DNA of 64,000 nt from Rhynochetos jubatus (lineage: Eukaryota; Chordata; Aves; Eurypygiformes; Rhynochetidae), in contig CM050649.1 in the NCBI GenBank assembly GCA_027574665.1, positions 67,608,150-67,672,149 of the forward strand, in the 5' to 3' direction. A program made the position numbers and the translations under genes. Under the pieces are notes generated by a model. It saw only the letters and a list, made by a program, of their open reading frames with translations. It made no database searches and was not told the DNA's origin. Position 1 is the stretch's first letter, and the number at the start of each line of letters is the position of its first letter. Below, one piece after another: positions 1 through 12,569 of this stretch.

Positions 1-3000
1 TCGTGTCTCCCAGGGTAGGCGATGCGGGTGGTGAAGCGGTGGTTGGTGCTCAGGTTTAGAGCATTGTGCCTCAGTCAGCCCCTTAATTCAGCTGTGCATT
101 CAGTGGGGCTGCCCCACACGTGGCATAAACCTGCATCTGTGCACGTGCGTGTGTTCAAACACAGCCCATAACTGGCGGCACGTTGCTCTAAATCCTGTAT
201 GTGCCTCTCCTGGTGATCCACTGGTTCGGTGAAATTGCCTGAAGAGTTAAGCATTACTCTTGCTCGTGTTTTGAAAGACAAGCCCTTGGACTTGTTTTGA
301 ATTCTACTTTGACAGCAGTCGCAATAGCTGTGCATTGTATAATTGAGCAATCAATTCCAGCATGCTATATTGATGTTTTCAGTGCAGGCACATGATTATA
401 ATAAACTGTAATGCTCTTTCAGTAATTAGACAAGTGGCTGTAAATTTAAAAGGCAAGCTTTAAAAGCGTTGGAACTTTCGGAAATCCAGTTTTATTGCAA
501 TTTTAAAAATAATTACTTTGTTTTAGCTCTCCTCGGAGTGCTGTAATTTGGGACAGGCACAGCTGGTGTACGTAGACCCCTCCCCAGCATCTCGGAAATC
601 CAGTCATGCTGGTGATACAGCATTCAGACTGGTGGAAAGGATTTTGTTTTCTTTCCCTGATGTGGGGAAAAAGGAGTAGAAGTAGTAGGACAGCATCAGA
701 GCTGATTTAATTTTGTTTTCAGAGCATGACACTTAATTGGAAGATTGCTTAATTCTAGGAACTGCTGCGCTACCATACCACATAATGTATTTAGGTCATG
801 GCTGTAGCATTTGGTCAGAGTACCTGATTGTGTTTAACACGACTGTTTTCCAGATTCAAGTGGTGATTTGTGTAAATGGTAGGTAGCTTTTGAGGTGGGC
901 TTGCTCCAACTTTCCTCCGTAGGTAGGCTTTGCATACATCCTAGGAAAGTGTGACTGAGAAAATACCTTAAAACAAATGGAAGGCTTCTACTTTTAAAAA
1001 AATTTATTTATTTCCAGTCCCCTTCTCCACTCCTTTTAGTAAGGCTGAAAGTGGTGGTAAGGATTGGTAAGAGATTAAATCTGATTGTGGCTTTAGCTTT
1101 ATGTGTATCGATGTTTGTAGGATTACAAATTTTTAAGTTTAAATTCTGAGTGGGATTAAGCAGTGGTTTTGTTTGTGAATCCCTAACCAGAAGCTGGTGC
1201 CTCTTACTGGAAGTTTCCCACCTGAGTTAGTCTCTGAACCACAGTGGCTGAGGTGACTGGTCATACTGCAAAGACCCACGTGGCGGGGGGCGGTGTGCTG
1301 ACTCCAGCTGTGCTGTGGTCCAGATGTGGCCGGGTGCATCCCTCAGTCAGCTGCTTCTGCTCTTGGAGACAGCAGAGTTTGGGCAGATACGTGGGATCTT
1401 TCACGACTGCCTCTTTGGAAAACACCCAGCCGAGGATGGAAACTTAGGGCGTGTAGGGTGCTCCTGAGTGCGGACTGAATGATTGCTGGAGCGGTTGTTT
1501 GGATTTGCCAGGGGCTGGGACTTCAGCCCGCACTGTTTACAGGCTCCCATTTCCACATCTGTGTTTAGGGAGATGAGCTGATGGCCCAGGAGATGGTCAG
1601 CCTGCTGTAGTCATCGGGAGGGCTGGCCCCTTGCCTGCCTTCCTTTGTTGTGCCTCTGCCCTCAGCTCGAGGGGACCTTGTGCAGTCTCATGCCCTGTCC
1701 CCGCTGCCTCTCCCCTCCATGCCAGCCTGGCTGTCAGGATGCTTGTAGGGCCAGCGGGATGGCTGCCTATGCCAGGGGGTGTTTGGGGTTGAGGTGCCCG
1801 CCACCCCCTTCTTCGTTCCCCTTCGCTGCCTGGGAAGCGGTGCAGTGTTAGAGAGGTTTCATGGATGGTGATGCTGGGATAAACTGCCTGGCTGTAAGTG
1901 GTTACTAAATGTATTAGTTGTCCTCCGCAGCTGAATTTTGATCCTCGTTCTTCTTTGCAGTTCAGGGCAATGCTAGGTTGTCCTATTTGTTCCAGTTTGC
2001 TGAATGATTTACAACCAAAAACTTGGCCTTTCTGACTGACAATTTTTATATTACATCTAATGACAGTTGTGCTCTGGAGTAGTGACTTGTGGTCTGCAGG
2101 AATAGCTGGTGTTGGACTGTGAGCCAAATAATATTTCTGTGTAATGTCATGAGAAAAGAGGTTTTTCCCCCTCCCCAAGTGCAATTGTTAGAAGAAATAC
2201 TAAAAACCCCCCGTGTCTGCTGTGTGTATCCTACCGACAGGTACAGAAGGCATGTGCGTTGGGGACTAAAATCTCACACATCCTTTCCCACCAAAATAAC
2301 TCTTGCTTAACCTGCGTTGTATCCTTATGCTGAGCGCGGAGCAGGGCAGGTGGGGACCGGCTGCGGTGGCAGCAGCACCGTGGGCTTGCTCTGCAAGTCC
2401 TTCCGAGGAATTTCTTTCCCTCGTCGTTTGCCACAGCCTGGTCTGTGAAGGCCCGTAGTGTGTTGTTTAAGAGTGGTGAACAAGTTTTGACTAGCCTTTG
2501 TGAGGCACTTGGTGTGTTCCTGAGTGCTTGGTAAAAAGTAATAATCGGAGAGCGAGCAGCCTCCGTTTCCTTAATGAATGCCGTTCTTTTCCGTGGATCA
2601 ACCTGCAAGCCAAGTATATTGCATAATGGCTTTTCTGTCGTGTGGCCCTGGCACATAATAAACATGGTGGCCACAGGCTTTGGGGGTGCAACTTAAATAC
2701 TACCCAGGTAACAACTAAGAAGGAAGTTGTGTTCATTTTGGTCCCTGTTTTCCTAAAGAAAGAAAGGGCCCAGCGACCTCTGAGCTTGGAGTTTTGTTGC
2801 TGGCAAGCGTGGTACAGAAAGGGTTGTTAGTACAGGCTTGGATTTCTGAGTCAGGCTCCCGTGCTGACAAAGCAGAAATAGTTTGAGGTCTGAAAATACT
2901 GCCTGAGTATTTGAAAATAGTTCATGTGGACACAAAGCTGTTTACAGATCACTTGCTGGCCTGTTTCTCAAGGACAAGGTGGGGTGGATTTTTTTTTTTT

Positions 3001-6000
3001 TTTTTGCATTAAAATCACAGATGTACTTGGCAGGGTATCAGAAGATAAAAATGCTGGAAAGAGTCTTCTGGTGCAAGTCCTCATTTAATTAAAAGACATA
3101 TAACTTTAGGCTAAATGTGTGTTTTGCATCTTGCAAACAGGTTGGGAAAGTATTTCTTAATTTGCTCTTACATACAGGGTCATGGTATAAAACACGGTCT
3201 GCACTCGTGTGGCAGCTACGCTGGCTGGTGTGATCCTCTGTAAGAATGTATTTATAGTACTCCCCAGCATATCTGCTGCCCTAGAAGACTCATTTTAGTT
3301 TCAGGGGTTGCTGCCCAGTAAATTATGGCTCCCTTGTCCATAATGGTGAGGACATGTGACTAACTGGAAGTGACACTGATGATGTTTGTAATGGCTATAG
3401 GAGAAGAAATGTCAGCTGGTGCCTGCTCTCAGTGGGAGCAGCAAAAAGCCCCAAACTGTGCAGTTCCAGCCCTTCTTTGTGGTGTGTTACAACACTGGAG
3501 GAATATTGACATGTTGGGCTGAAATTTCATTACATGTGTATATTTTACATATTTAAGAGTTCATTAACTTGTCTTCCTTACTGCTAATGTTCAGGCATTT
3601 TTGAAAGGTCATGAATGTAAAATCTTTAAATTTAACCATGTTATACCATTACGCAGCTGACCTGCTCTGCTCAGCTATATTGTTCCACTGGGATGGTATA
3701 AATGAAAATAGTTCTCCTTCTCCTTGCCCCTCGTTAATATTAAGCTGTCCACTGGTAGCTTCGGGTGCTCCCGACACAGCGTGTTTGTTAGCAGCCTGTG
3801 GTGCTGCTGGACCAAAGGTGAGATGCTCTTGGTGGGGACAGCTGAACGTGGCAGTGTGTGTTGGGCTCCTCCTTGTCCAGCGGGCTGAATCAACAACAGC
3901 AAACCCAAAAACGTATTAAAAGCTCTTTCTGCCACTGTTTTTGGCAGCAGATCAAATCCAGCGAGGCTGGCAGGGTGTGCGTGGTGTTAGTTTTCCTTCC
4001 CTTGTGGTGTGTGACCCCTGACAACGTGGCCCAAGGGAGTGCAGGCCTCTCACAACAGTGTTGGTGCATGGCAGGGCAGGGCCTAACCATGATTTTGATT
4101 GTTTTTTCGAAGAAAAATATATCCTTTGTGGCATTTCTCTGCACCTAATGGTTTAATACTGAAATTTGTCGGGGGCATTTTCCTTGCGTTTTGGAAGGCG
4201 CGTGCCCGGCACTGGGGTGTTTGGTTTCTCAGTGGTGATCAGGGTGAAGCAGGCCCAGGCCTGCCTGGTTTTGCAGAGGCCCTTGGTCACAAGGTGTAAA
4301 TTGCCCATCTGGATGGAAAGCTCAGATTTGCACGTCCAGGGGTGATGAGTTAAATGTTGATATCAATTAATTTAAAAACCCCAGCCAAACACAGAGAAGC
4401 ACCCTGGGCTCTTTCATCCATGCTTATGTCGGCATTATTCTGGAGAGACATGTGAGACTCTGCCCTTTCTCTGCCAATCTCGCTCAGCTAAGGAGGCACC
4501 CCTGTTGTCTTGAAGCCCCCCCTGGGGTGGTCCTCTTCAACCCGGTTAACACCGGTGCTGCTGCTGGGACTTGCTATGGCCACGCCACCGAAGCAGGCCT
4601 GCTTCTCCTTCAGTCGGTGGCTGAGATACAACGGAGAGGTTTTGGTGATGAAAGTGCCTGCTGAGGTGTAAAACGAAAAACCATCTGTATCTGTCGCCGA
4701 TGTAATTTTGTATCTACAAGAACATGTTTTTATCATTTTGGTCTAAATTACTCTCTTGTTGGTCTCCATCTGGCTTGCTTTTAATTATAGTTGCCAGAAA
4801 GAAATTGTTCTGCATAAAAGAGACGATTGCAGGGGGTCCAAAGAGACAAATCAATGTTAGGAGGGGTGGATTTAGTGACTGGTAAAGCTGTTAAGGTAGG
4901 GTGAAGGACTGATTTGAATGAGAGCCGGACACAGCAGTTTTTAGCTGATGTTTCCAGAGGAAGCCAAATGCGCTCTGAGCCAACTGCGACCGTGTGGGAG
5001 GTATGCCTCCACTCTGGTTTCAGTCTCTGCTTTTGTTTTAGTTTGGGGCTTTTTTTGTCTTTCAGAAGTGTTCCAGCTAAATCACCTAGGTGTATTTAAA
5101 ACTAGAAAAACGTACAGCAATGGCCTGAAGTTGAGGCCTTATGGAAAAACACATTGCAGCCTTGCTGCTGGTGTTGCCAACGGACCCTAGTTTGTTGAGC
5201 TTTCCTGCTCAGTATTTGGGAGAGAGAAGGAAGAGGGAAATCTGTAAGCTCCGCTTGTTAAGGGAAAGTTCTGAGCCATTCGAGCCAGGAACTGTGGAAT
5301 GACTGGGTAATGAAGGGACAGCCATGGTCTTAAACCATACTGCTAGACCTCTTACCCTCCCCTTGCCCTGCAACACATCCCCTTCTTTTGCTAGCTGGGT
5401 TTCATCTGTTGCCCGGTCAGGTGTCTCAATAGCTGTGAACTGAAATGGTCAGTTCTCTTTCTGCCCTCTGCCATCAGGCAAACACATCTCCTGCTGATTG
5501 GCACAGAAAGGTGGACAGCTGGGCAGGGTGCTGGGAGCCGGCAGAGTTGGCTCCTAACTCTGAGCTCTGCCGTTGACCTGTTGCAATCCTGGGAAAGTTA
5601 GATTGTGGCTTTCTGCCATGGTTTTCCCACCATCCTTTTTTTTCTTCCCTCCCCTTCTTTTCTTTCCTTTTTCCTATTTAGGCAATGAGCTGTTTGGGAG
5701 AAGGAAATGCCTTTGGGGTAATGTATATCGAGCATCTTTCAGAGTGGGAAAACTACCACCAAACTAGCAGTCAAAATAAAAAAAATTACTGCATAGAACA
5801 CTTTTTCCTTACTAGCTGGTAGCATCTTTTCACTCTGTCCCTGGGAGTACAGGACTGATAACAACTGTGCATCTTTCATACTTCACAGAATGAAGTACTA
5901 TGCATGAGTAAATTGTCATTATTATTTTTTCAATAGACAGCTAGTGAGCCTGTGGATATCTAAAGCAGGATAGAGAGTATGTTGTTTTCTATTTTGCTTT

Positions 6001-9000
6001 CCAGGCATTTGATGTCGAGAGTTAGACAGAGGGAAAACATAAACCCCTGTCCTGTCTTTGACTTAAACAGTGGGAGTCTTTAATAGCTTCTGGTTGGTTT
6101 GGGTTTAGAAATCACCTAACAAGAAGAAAGAACCTTGATGTTGGCCTTTTTTTCTTCTCGTGCATTTCTGCTGTGATTCGCCAGGCTTTTGTGCTGAGGT
6201 TGTTTGCTGATTTTTATTCTAGAAGGAACTTCCATTCCAGATAAATATTATCCCTTTTTACAAATTTATCTCTGCCACTGGAGCCTGCAATTGTTTAGCT
6301 GTGCCAGTAGGAACAGCATTATTTTGGCTACAAATGCAACTAGGTAGACTTTTTGCTTAAGAACACTTTATGCTTTATTATTTAACTGGGGAGGTTGCTT
6401 TCACTTTGTGCCATTCTGTCTTTTTGACTGTCAAAAATGCACATTCTGTTTCCCCCACAAGCATCACTCCCATTGCTTTTCACAGGGTAGACCTAACCTT
6501 TCTGGGGAGTGGGGAGAAACATCTTGTAGAGTGGAACCGAGTATTTGCAATGCAAAGCTGGTTGGTCTGCAACTTTCTGTGTCGGCGAGTGACAAAAAGA
6601 GCTGATGGTAAACATGCATTGGAATAATAAGGTATCATTTATTGCACTGGTGTGTGCAACCTAATAGCAGAGTATTGCTCATGGCCTATTGCCTCAGGCT
6701 GGTAGGAGTTTAGAGTCAACTAAATGAGAAGCAAATTGAAAAGTTAATTTTGGCACGGAGACATTGTGCAGCTCTACTAAGAGGTGGTACCGTGGTGAGT
6801 GTTCACTTGATAGTGTGTTTAAATCTAGCCTGCTGCTTCTTTCTGTACTGTGAATTAGTAGGGTTTTTTTCCCAACTCAGTTGCTTTTCTTTCCAGAGCT
6901 GTCAGCATAGGATACGGGGAGGTTGGAAAAGTTTTCCAAAGACTTAATGGTGTACAGTGCACAGGATAATTCAAGCTTGCCATGAGTCATGGCTTGTCTT
7001 CCTTCCTTAATTTGTGAGGTTGCCCCATATTCCACTTTCATGCTATTTAGTTGAGGAGCAGGCTTCCAGGAACAGTCCCCCAAAAGGCACATTAATACAC
7101 AGTCCAGAAACTCTGTTAGTAGGAGAATTACATTACTGTGGAATACATATCTCGGATAATTAGGGGCGGGGGGGAGGTAAGTGAGCTGATAGGATTTACT
7201 TTACATTTAATTTGCATAGTTCTTTGATAACATTAAGGCATCTTAGGGGGAAAAAAAAAGCACCATGAAAACCAGCACATAACACCACTTGCTTTTGAAC
7301 CTTTCCCAAAGAAAAATTTTACAGTAATGGTGTGTGCAGAGGAAGAAAGAGGCAAGAAGTAGGTGTATTAACTGACTTAGAGAGTGTGGGTAGGCTTGAA
7401 ATTTATGATGTTCTGCAGATCTTGGCAGTCTACCAAGGATTCCCCTTGTCCCCCATGCTTTTCAGTATGCAGAAGGCCTACTGAGATGAGAAATAAACAG
7501 CATATTGCTATCAGACATGACTAGGAATATGCTTAAGTAGTGGGTTCAGTTTAAGAACTGGTTAAATGTTGCAGCGTTGCTGTGTTGATGAGAAGAGCTG
7601 TGTTTTAAAACACTCTATATGGAAGTGAACTTTCTGTCATCCTCGTGAGAAGAAACAGGACAAGATTTGGGGTCAGCAGGCTCAACTCCATTGACTTGCT
7701 CATCCCAACAGACCATTTAAAAACAGAAACATGTAGTAGTGGTCTTAAAATATTCTTAAATTGTTTCCTCAGGAGGATAAACGAGTACTTTAGTATGAAT
7801 AGATTCATGAAACGAGGAAAAGAAAGGAGGGGAGGATGCGTAAGAAACAGCAAGCAGATTGGAAATTTTGGTTTATAAACATCTTAATGCTGTCTAGATG
7901 AAAGGAATACCTTGGTGGGCTCTTTTCTGTGGGGGTGGGAGCCAGGCTCAGCTGGCAGTGCTGACACTTTGTCATGGCCCCACCCTGAGACCTGGTAAGG
8001 AGCACACACTCACTCCTGGCATGACACAGCCTTTACCACTTGTTGCTGCTACTACGCAGTGCAACCTCTGCAGCCTCCATTGGCTCTGGAGACAGTTGTC
8101 TTACGCTTAACAAGGTGCATCTAGGTTGCTGTCATCGTCATTGCCTATTTCATATCCGTACTTGTCCCCTGGTCAGAGGACAATTACCCGGCGATCCCCA
8201 GCCTCTGATATTGGGTACCTAGCAATATTTTAAGAGACTGCTGTTTTCAGTTAGCGTGAGTTGCATTTTGCAGTCTCCGCACCATGGGGATGGGGAAGCC
8301 TGGGATGCCCTGAGGGGTTGTGACTCCAGGCAGCACTAAAAAAGGGGCCTCCTTCTGCAAGAAAAATGCTGCCCTGCCAGACTGTTAGCCGGTCGTGGTG
8401 TTGAGATGGTGTCTGGATGGGGCCTTAATGGTTACCACACTTATAAAGTGCCCTGGGAGTTGGATTTGAGTAAATTGTAATCCCAGGAGATGAAGTTCAG
8501 AGGGTTTCTCCCATCTACAGCTTCTGCAGTTCTTTTGTCGCGTTCAACCGCTTTGTGATTTTATTATTATTATTTTTAATGCAGACAGTTTTTTTCCAAA
8601 GCAAAAACCTGCTAGGAAAATCTGGAGATCAGTTTCCGAAACAGGAATGCTAAGCCATTTCGTATTGCAAGGAAAATTACACCAGCGTGCTAATAGTTTG
8701 ACAAGTCTGTTCTTGAGCAGAGCTGTTAAGCAGATAAACAAACAAACAAAAACTGTGCTCCTGCTTATATGTTGTGCTTATATGTTGTGCTTATATGTTG
8801 TGCTTATATGTTGTGCTTATATGTTGTGCTTATATGTTGTGCTTATATGTTGTGCTTATATGTTGTGCTTATATGTTGTGCTTATATGTTGTGCTTATAT
8901 GTTGTGCTTATATGTTGTGCTTATATGTTGTGCTTATATGTTGTGCTTATATGTTGTGCTTATATGTTGTGCTTATATGTTGTGCTTATATGTTGTGCTT

Positions 9001-12000
9001 ATATGTTGTGCTTATATGTTGTGCTTATATGTTGTGCTTATATGTTGTGCTTATATGTTGTGCTTATATGTTGTGCTTATATGTTGTGCTTATATGTTGT
9101 GCTTATATGTTGTGCTTATATGTTGTGCTTATATGTTGTGCTTATATGTTGTGCTTATATGTTGTGCTTATATGTTGTGCTTATATGTTGTGCTTATATG
9201 TTGTGCTTATATGTTGTGCTTATATGTTGTGCTTATATGTTGTGCTTATATGTTGTGCTTATATGTTGTGCTTATATGTTGTGCTTATATGTTGTGCTTA
9301 TATGTTGTGCTTATATGTTGTGCTTATATGTTGTGCTTATATGTTGTGCTTATATGTTGTGCTTATATGTTGTGCTTATATGTTGTGCTTATATGTTGTG
9401 CTTATATGTTGTGCTTATATGTTGTGCTTATATGTTGTGCTTATATGTTGTGCTTATATGTTGTGCTTATATGTTGTGCTTATATGTTGTGCTTATATGT
9501 TGTGCTTATATGTTGTGCTTATATGTTGTGCTTATATGTTGTGCTTATATGTTGTGCTTATATGTTGTGCTTATATGTTGTGCTTATATGTTGTGCTTAT
9601 ATGTTGTGCTTATATGTTGTGCTTATATGTTGTGCTTGTGATGTTTGCTTTTTCCTCTCCCTCTAAAAATGTTTTTAATGAAAAGAATGTGGCTTTAAAA
9701 TGTCCTTTTACTTCTCACATAAATCAGTGTCATGCAAACTCCCCCATACATATGTTGTAGATGCTGAAGAGTATGAACGCTCCATACATTATGAAAAGGG
9801 TATTTGGAGTAATTTTTAACACTGTTCTGAAGTGACCAGGGTTTACATTTGGCCTGGGATACTGAGCAGCCTGCACTTCCCACAGTCTGCAGTTCCTTTG
9901 CTTTCCAGTCCCTTAGGAGGGTTATGGAGAAGCTTTTCCCGTCCTCGCTGCAGAAACAGCAGAGCGAAACATGAGCAGCCGCTGTGCTCTGCCGTAGGAT
10001 TTGTTGGGGACCAGTGGAGGCACCAGCAGGATCCTGTAAAGCTGCAGGGGAAGGACGGTTGTTGGGCTGGTGCACATTAGTCATCCCGAGTGGGCTGGTC
10101 TCACGGGGAGGAATGTCGTCTTGAGAAAAGCAGTGAAACCGGGCCCTGGGAAATTTCAGGCTTCTCTCTGAAAATAGCAAGCCCACCAAGTAGTTCGTAG
10201 ATTTAAAAAGACAACTAGAGCAAACTTTCACGGGGTGCCACATATTTTTTGGAACGTCTTGCTACTTTCCTTGTCTATGTGCCACTTTTTCTGCTTGGAG
10301 TATGTTCTACCACCATTTTAGTGTCCCCACTTTGCTGCATGATGAGTGGCAAACCATATCTCACTAAAAAGTTTCTTCTCCCTCAGTCCTCCTTAGTGTT
10401 GTGAGCTTTTTTTCCCCTGAGATGTCCTTGTTCTTCTCTTATCTTTAGCATCTTCTTTTTTTACCTCCAACTGTGCTTCCCCACACCCTTAGGCCTTCCA
10501 GTTCCACAGAGCCGTGGATAACAGGGGCAGAGCTGAGAGGAGACATTTTTCCACCTTGCTGTAGAACATTTTCCCCTTTTCCCTTGGTGGGATGGTGAGT
10601 CTTGAGAAGAAGACTGCAGGCTTTTGTCATTAGGCAGAGGTCCAGGGTGGGAATCTGGAGTTGCATCTCTCCAGGGCTTGCTGAAAGGCTGTGGTTCAAG
10701 AAGTAGTAAGGTCAAGGTGAGGTCGGACTTGGCCATCACACACATGTTAGACCCTGACTTTGTTACAAAATCCAAACCAGCTTGAGACCAAGCTGTAAAA
10801 AGAAGCGCATGTAGTAGAGAGTTTACAGAACTGGCAGAAGCCTGAGTACGGTAATTTATTTATAGAAGGCTTGTGGATTGGTTAATAAGGGGAGAGCGCA
10901 GCACTGTATGAGTTGTAAAAGCAAGCAGCTGTGAATTCTGCAGCATTTCATCGAAGCCCTTTGTAATGCACCAGCAATACTTGGCCATTACCTCTATGGA
11001 AGGCATCAGAAGGTGGGAAGGGGTCAAGATTTCTCCAGAGAGACTCGTGGTTTGGGGTGCTGAAGGTTCTGGGGTGCCAGTCTCAGAAGAATCTGTAAAG
11101 AGGTTACGAATTTAGTCCAGGAAAAAAAAAAATACACTATTGATGCCCATCAGCTATAGTGGGTGCTACATGTAGGTTTCTGCCTGGGAAACATGGGGAT
11201 TGGTGAGGAGAAAGGTAAAGGAACTGACTTCAGTGAAATGTTGTGCTGGGGTTTTTAATTATTACTTGTGATAAAAATGAAGTGCAGTGGACATACCTCT
11301 TGCTGGAGAGCTTGACTGACTGAGAGAAGAGCCTTTGGGAATGATGTTTTGGGAAAGGCGTTGAGACACCAGGCAGTTTGACTGGAATTCTCAGGGCAGA
11401 CTGCTGGGTGTTAAGTGGAGAGCTGGAAAACACCAATGCTTTGGACTGTTTCTAAGTGCCTGTTTAGAAAAAAAAATAAGGGACAGCCAATTGATGCGGC
11501 CCCACTTCCTGTAAAAATATACTGGCGAAACCAAGGTTTATGTGAGAAGCCAGCGGAGGCGGGTCACAGGCCAGCGCAGCCGGAGGGGCCGGTGGTGCTG
11601 CCTGCCTCCCAGCCAGGCGATCCACCTCCTGCCAGCTCCGGCTCTGCTCTGGCTGTGGAGCAAACCAGTTTAATTTCCTGATCTACGATCCCCCGCCCCA
11701 CCCGGCGGTTTGCTTGTTCTGTGCTAACTTTCTGCCATTTTCGTGATCTCAATCAGCTTATCATATGATCCGATGAGTGCCAGAACGCGCTCCGTCCTCC
11801 TGGGAGAAGTATGTGACAGGAGGCTGGAGGGAGGCAGGGGAAGGAGGGGTAGGAGTTCCCCGCTGCAGGAGCTGGGATCTATTAATTCAGCTCCAGCTGT
11901 ACTGAGAAACCGAACCCTTATGGTGGCGTAGCTGAAGGGAGACGACGTCTTGTTCTTGTCTAGCTTGGGGAGGCAGGCGGAGAGGGCTCTTGCAGGTCTG

Positions 12001-12512
12001 ATGCATCACTTGAAGAAACCTCATTCCTCTTTTTTTTTATCACTACTGAAGATCAAAATAAAGAGAAATGTCCTTTTGCAACCCCCTAAGCATACTTGCA
12101 CTTACCTAGTAAAATATTGCCCAGGTACCAGGCACAGAAATAAAATACGCAATATGTGGAGTTTAACTATTGTGGCATGTTAATAAACCATCGTTACTGA
12201 CTATGAACATTGCTAAAGTAAACAGAAGGGAAGCTGTGAATGTAATCTGTCTGTGCTTAATCTTGGTAACCATCCTTTTCATGTGGAGAAGAACAAATGA
12301 GTTCTAAGATCTGGGTAAGAATATTTTAAGAAGAAACTTTGGTTTATAGCCGTCTAGACTATTTGTCATTTTTCATATGAAGTATGAGAAGAGAAGGGTC
12401 CAGCACGGTTGGGTAGAACCCAGTGTCTGGAGCTCTTGTCTAAGTGTTTTGTTCTGTGTGTGCTGAAGGGCTATGTGAGACGCTGGTGCTGACGGTTCTC
12501 TCTCTTCCTCAG
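1..12512 (+). other. MAP4K4: Upstream MAP4K4 intron (probably intron 2), 3' part
   Basis: This is non-coding DNA ending in a pyrimidine-rich acceptor (tctcttcctcag) at 12512. I looked for the glycine-rich-loop exon expected just upstream of exon 3 and did not see it, so the intron probably begins outside the window. Contents: T-runs (for example 2989-3005), the 13-bp minisatellite at 8764-9634, and a pyrimidine tract with an acceptor-like AG at 5681. The longest non-repeat open frame (195 codons on the minus strand, 1597-2184) has no recognisable domain. No RNA gene or mobile element was recognised here. Confidence 0.8.
8764..9637 (+). repeat. 13-bp minisatellite, 67 perfect tandem copies
   Basis: The unit CTTATATGTTGTG repeats without visible change from 8764 to 9634 (871 bp, exactly 67 units), then a CTT stub leads into diverged sequence. 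A degenerate half unit may precede it at about 8753-8763, and a stray 'atatgttgt' occurs at about 9750. Because 13 is not a multiple of 3 and the unit has no stop in any forward frame, all three + frames stay open and give the same 13-residue cycle (MLCLYVVLICCAY). The minus strand has a TAA in each cycle. This explains the long open frames here (up to 339 codons, 8647-9666); I do not call them genes. The array is intronic. It could be a real recent expansion or have an assembly-dependent length. Confidence 0.97.
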
Positions 12513-12569
12513 GGTCGGCATGTCAAGACGGGTCAGCTGGCAGCCATCAAAGTCATGGACGTTACCGAG
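12513..12569 (+). CDS. MAP4K4: MAP4K4 coding exon 3: beta2-beta3 with the catalytic lysine
   Basis: This 57-nt exon encodes GRHVKTGQLAAIKVMDVTE, about residues 42-60. It is flanked by an acceptor (ttcctcag) and the donor gtgagt, and both borders are phase 0. It carries the strand after the glycine loop and the AIK lysine (Lys54) that orients ATP phosphates. The final Glu (VTE rather than the VTG of TNIK) is one of the residues favouring MAP4K4. It stands alone, with more than 12.5 kb of intron upstream and 27.8 kb downstream. The borders follow from the protein match and the consensus splice sites. Confidence 0.97.

Noticed and set aside
1597-2184. 195-codon minus-strand frame as a nested gene
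   Set aside because: No recognisable domain, low-complexity composition, no support from splice or promoter signals, and it lies in an intron.
8764-9637. CRISPR-like array
   Set aside because: Copies are directly contiguous with no spacers, and the host is a vertebrate.
8647-9666. 339-codon open frame as a membrane-protein gene
   Set aside because: Apart from short flanks it is entirely the 13-bp minisatellite. All three frames give the same peptide cycle, so the open frame is a property of the repeat.
1-12512. The missing glycine-loop exon (exon 2) within the window
   Set aside because: Read for a GNGTYGQVYK-type coding stretch followed by a donor and found none; it most likely lies upstream.
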